From positions 124,001 to 188,000 of the forward strand of contig NZ_PQSP01000002.1 of assembly GCF_003991585.1 (NCBI RefSeq): 64,000 nt of DNA, in the 5' to 3' direction. The DNA comes from Saezia sanguinis (GTDB taxonomy: Bacteria; Pseudomonadota; Gammaproteobacteria; Burkholderiales; Burkholderiaceae_C). This document shows, piece by piece, positions 61,583 through 64,000 of this stretch; the stretch's first letter is position 1, and every line of letters begins with the position of its first letter. A program made the position numbers and the translations under genes. Under the pieces are notes generated by a model. The model saw only the letters and a program-made list of their open reading frames with translations, was not told the origin of the DNA and ran no database searches.

Positions 61583-62728
61583 ATGAGTACAGACAATAAA
61601 GAACATGTGATTTATTTTGAATCAGGTAAATACACGGTGCGTGCAGATGAAACGGTGCTGGATGCCTTGTTGCGGCAGGGCGTGAATGTGCCTTTCTCAT
61701 GCAAGGGCGGTGTGTGCCAGGCCTGCATGATGCGCTGTGTGGAAGGCGAAGTGCCTGAAAGAGCGCAGCGCGGGCTGGTGCCGGAGCAGCAAAGAAGAGG
61801 CTGCTTGTTGGTGTGCGTGTGTGAACCCCAAACCGACATGAGCCTGTTGCGCGGCACGCCGGAAGACCATGTCACAGAATGCATGCTGCATGAGGCCACG
61901 CCTTTGGCAGAGGCGGAAAATACTTTTAAAGTGAAATTTGAGCTGGCACGTGCCTGCCCGATGACTATTGGCGACAGACTGCGTGTCGTCAGCCCTGAGG
62001 GCGCGGTTGAGCCGTTGATGGAGGTCACAGCGGTGGACAGTGACTGGGATGTGACGGCTACGCTTCGGCTGACTGAAAATGCACATCGGCCGGACTGGCT
62101 GAGCGGCGACCCGTTTGGGGTAATGTTTTTTGTGCGCGGCCCTTTTGTAGAAGGTTCGCGTGATGGTTTTCAGCCGGAGCAGCCACAGCCGCAGCCGCAA
62201 CCGGAAGTCTGGCAGGCGCTGGGAGACGGTGCCAAAGTCAGGGTGGTGCTGGAGGACTTTTATGACCGGGTGTATGAAGATGAAAGGCTGGCGCCTTTTT
62301 TCCAGCATGTCACCAAAGAACGGCTGGTGGAAAAACAGTATTCATTCATGCACCAGTTATTCACGGGCAAAAAGGTGTATTTTGGCAACCGGCCCCGCAA
62401 TATTCACCACTGGATGGTGATATCGGATGATCTGATGGATCACCGGCGCCGCATTCTGGATGCGGCCATGCTGCGCCATGGGGTTACCGATGAGCAGCGC
62501 CATGTCTGGCATGCGTATGAAGAGAACTACCGGCCCGATATTGTCAAAGACGAAGCGTGGCCTTTGAAGGTGGGTGAAAACGAGTACGTGGACCTGGAGT
62601 CGTTTGACAAAGAGGTTTTGCTGGAAGCCACTTTATGTGACTACTGCGGCAATGAAGTGCTGGCCGGTGAAGAGGTGATCTACCACCGGCGCACAGGTAA
62701 AATCAGCTGCCCGCGGTGCAGCAGTTGA
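61583..62728 (+). CDS. Ferredoxin / truncated hemoglobin / zinc-ribbon fusion protein
   Basis: The 381-residue protein joins several modules. Residues 8-90 are a plant-type 2Fe-2S ferredoxin (Cys40-x4-Cys45-x2-Cys48 and Cys78). Residues 112-190 are an unrecognised beta-rich domain. A PQ-repeat linker (199-208) leads to a truncated globin (about 215-322) with proximal His275 in NIHHWMVIS and LDAAMLRHGV. Residues 352-379 form a C-terminal zinc ribbon (CDYC...CPRC). Each part is internally complete, and there is no sign of a sequencing artefact. Oxygen or nitric oxide chemistry fed by the 2Fe-2S centre is a reasonable inference; the real substrate is unknown. It lies alone after uvrA. Confidence 0.85.
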   Translation: MSTDNKEHVIYFESGKYTVRADETVLDALLRQGVNVPFSCKGGVCQACMMRCVEGEVPERAQRGLVPEQQRRGCLLVCVCEPQTDMSLLRGTPEDHVTECMLHEATPLAEAENTFKVKFELARACPMTIGDRLRVVSPEGAVEPLMEVTAVDSDWDVTATLRLTENAHRPDWLSGDPFGVMFFVRGPFVEGSRDGFQPEQPQPQPQPEVWQALGDGAKVRVVLEDFYDRVYEDERLAPFFQHVTKERLVEKQYSFMHQLFTGKKVYFGNRPRNIHHWMVISDDLMDHRRRILDAAMLRHGVTDEQRHVWHAYEENYRPDIVKDEAWPLKVGENEYVDLESFDKEVLLEATLCDYCGNEVLAGEEVIYHRRTGKISCPRCSS

Positions 62729-62767
62729 TGTTTTACCGTGCTTTATCTTTTTGGGGTTGAACGCTTT

Positions 62768-63616
62768 TTAAACCTGCGGTTGCGGGCGTGCATGGTTCAG
62801 CTCATCGCGTAACTGCTGTGCCTGCTGCCGTGCCGCCTGGGCAAATTTGGCATCTTTTCCTGCATACAGAATGGCGCGTGATGAACTGATGACCACCGGG
62901 CTGAAGCGCCCGTCAGACCATGATTTCCAGGCGGCCTGCACGGTCGCATGGGCGTCTCCTCCTTGAGCGCCTATCCCCGGAATCAGCAGGGGAGCGGTAG
63001 GAGCCAGTTCGCGCACACGCGCCAGCTCGTCGGGATAGGTGGCGCCGACAACCAGCCCCAACTGCCCGTTGATATTCCAGGCCCCCTGGGCCTGTTTGGC
63101 AATGTGCTCATAAACACGGGGCTTGCCTTCAATTTCGAGGTGCTGGTTTTGCAGCTCGCTGCCACCGGTATTGGAGGTGCGGCACAGCAGAAAAGCGCCT
63201 TTTTCGTGGTGCCTGAGGTAGGGTTCAATCGTGTCAAAACCCATAAACGGTGACAGCGTAACCGCGTCTGCACCATAGCGTTCAAACGCTTCAATGGCAT
63301 ATTGTTCAGCCGTGGAGCCGATGTCTCCGCGTTTGGCATCCAGAATCACCGGAACGCCGGGGGCATTGCGGTGAATGTATTCGATCAGTTGCTCCAACTG
63401 GGGCTCGGCACGGCGGGCCGCAAAATAGGCAATCTGGGGCTTGAATGCGTTGACCAGATCAGCCGTGGCATCCACAATGGCAGCACAAAAGTCAAAAATA
63501 CGGTCGGTCTGATTTTGAATGGGCTCAGGGAAGCGCGCCGGGTCAGGATCGAGCCCGACACACAGCAAAGAGTTGTTCTGGCGTGTGGCGCGGGTAAGCT
63601 GTTCAATGAAAGTCAT
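62768..63616 (-). CDS. pyrF: Orotidine 5'-phosphate decarboxylase (long PyrF type)
   Basis: The 282-residue enzyme has the catalytic motif [11 protein letters not shown], the start [14 protein letters not shown], and the phosphate-binding C-terminal strand ([13 protein letters not shown]). The length fits the longer subfamily 2 found in betaproteobacteria and actinobacteria. It makes UMP in pyrimidine synthesis. It is convergent with the ferredoxin-globin gene. Confidence 0.96.
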   Translation of the reverse strand: MTFIEQLTRATRQNNSLLCVGLDPDPARFPEPIQNQTDRIFDFCAAIVDATADLVNAFKPQIAYFAARRAEPQLEQLIEYIHRNAPGVPVILDAKRGDIGSTAEQYAIEAFERYGADAVTLSPFMGFDTIEPYLRHHEKGAFLLCRTSNTGGSELQNQHLEIEGKPRVYEHIAKQAQGAWNINGQLGLVVGATYPDELARVRELAPTAPLLIPGIGAQGGDAHATVQAAWKSWSDGRFSPVVISSSRAILYAGKDAKFAQAARQQAQQLRDELNHARPQPQV

Positions 63617-63717
63617 AGGGATTTGAGGCTAGGGAAGTACTGGGTGAATTGTACCTTGTGCTGCAATACCGGCAGATTATTCTGTTGTGTGGCTTATTTG
63701 TCAGCGTAAAACGCCGG

Positions 63718-64000
63718 TTACAGCTGGGCTTTGTCAAAAGTGTCCGCTGCCAGGCACAAATCTGCCCAGGCCTTTCGTTTATCTACCGGGTTACGCAGCA
63801 GATAAGCAGGGTGGTAAGTCACAATGACCGGAATATTTTTATAGTGGTGTACCTGCCCGCGCAGCCGGCCAATAGCCTCATGGCTGCCCAGCAGTGTTTG
63901 CACCGCAAAGCGGCCGGTGGCCATAATGAGTTTGGGTTGTATCAGCTCGATCTGCCGCTGAAGATAGGGCGCACACTGTGCCATTTCGGCCGGTTCCGGG
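63718..64000 (-). CDS. Uracil-DNA glycosylase family 4, C-terminal part; 5' end outside window
   Basis: The frame is open to the window edge. The visible 94 codons hold the family-4/5 C-terminal features: CAPYLQRQIELIQPKLIMATG, then VTYHPAYLLRNPVDKRKAWADL, the HPAYLLR motif of the DNA-binding loop. The upstream residues PEPAE fit the family. The catalytic N-terminus and iron-sulphur cysteines lie mostly outside. The family removes uracil from DNA. It may be co-transcribed with pyrF, 101 bp downstream. Confidence 0.88.
   Translation of the reverse strand, partial: PEPAEMAQCAPYLQRQIELIQPKLIMATGRFAVQTLLGSHEAIGRLRGQVHHYKNIPVIVTYHPAYLLRNPVDKRKAWADLCLAADTFDKAQL

Overview
The window reads as chromosomal DNA of a betaproteobacterium in the order Burkholderiales, most likely an Oxalobacteraceae-type genome of only moderate GC (about half, judged by eye). 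This placement is inference. It rests on the PP0621-pilS-pilR-ampD cluster, the fur/bamE divergent pair next to dapB, leuS-lptE-holA, the atpIBEFHAGDC order, yhdP next to glnE and a nitrilase, and PTS-Ntr genes (ptsN, hprK). Almost everything is housekeeping. No insertion sequence, phage, CRISPR array or rRNA operon was seen.

Layout. 1-2.4 kb: C-terminal part of a type V autotransporter. 2.5-9.9 kb, all on the minus strand: a compact envelope module made of the CreB/CreC two-component system, then a secreted VIT/vWA protein ending in a PEP-CTERM sorting tail, an exosortase, and a stand-alone GT51 peptidoglycan glycosyltransferase. Three TTCAC direct repeats with 11-bp period, the known CreB cre-tag, lie just upstream of the VIT/vWA gene. 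This ties the regulator to the sorting operon and is the most interesting feature of the window. 10-12 kb: hemG and ffh. 12.4-18.2 kb: PP0621, pilS, pilR, ampD and divergent comM. 18.2-20.2 kb: glnK-amtB with an NtrC site and a sigma-54 promoter. 20.3-29.4 kb: nitrilase, yhdP, a LAS-type peptidase and glnE. 29.6-34.6 kb: folE2, a candidate small RNA, corA, hpf, ptsN, hprK and fur. 34.8-40.7 kb: bamE, dapB, leuS, lptE and holA. 40.8-48.2 kb: the complete F1Fo ATP synthase operon. 48.4-49 kb: a small Cys-rich protein gene and tRNA-Arg(CCG). 49.1-56.4 kb: TetR repressor, AcrR-like operator and a three-gene RND efflux operon. 56.4-64 kb: ptsI, uvrA, a ferredoxin/truncated-globin/zinc-ribbon fusion, pyrF and the end of a uracil-DNA glycosylase gene.

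How the genes work together. Nitrogen control is well represented: NtrC/sigma-54 control of glnK-amtB, glnE acting on glutamine synthetase, and PtsI/PtsN. Envelope assembly is the other theme: BamE, LptE, YhdP, AmpD, the LAS peptidase, GT51, autotransporter and efflux pump. The CreBC-exosortase-VIT/vWA module has the same logic as the proteobacterial dedicated sortase systems (one sortase, one VIT/vWA target, one two-component system), but uses an exosortase and CreBC instead.
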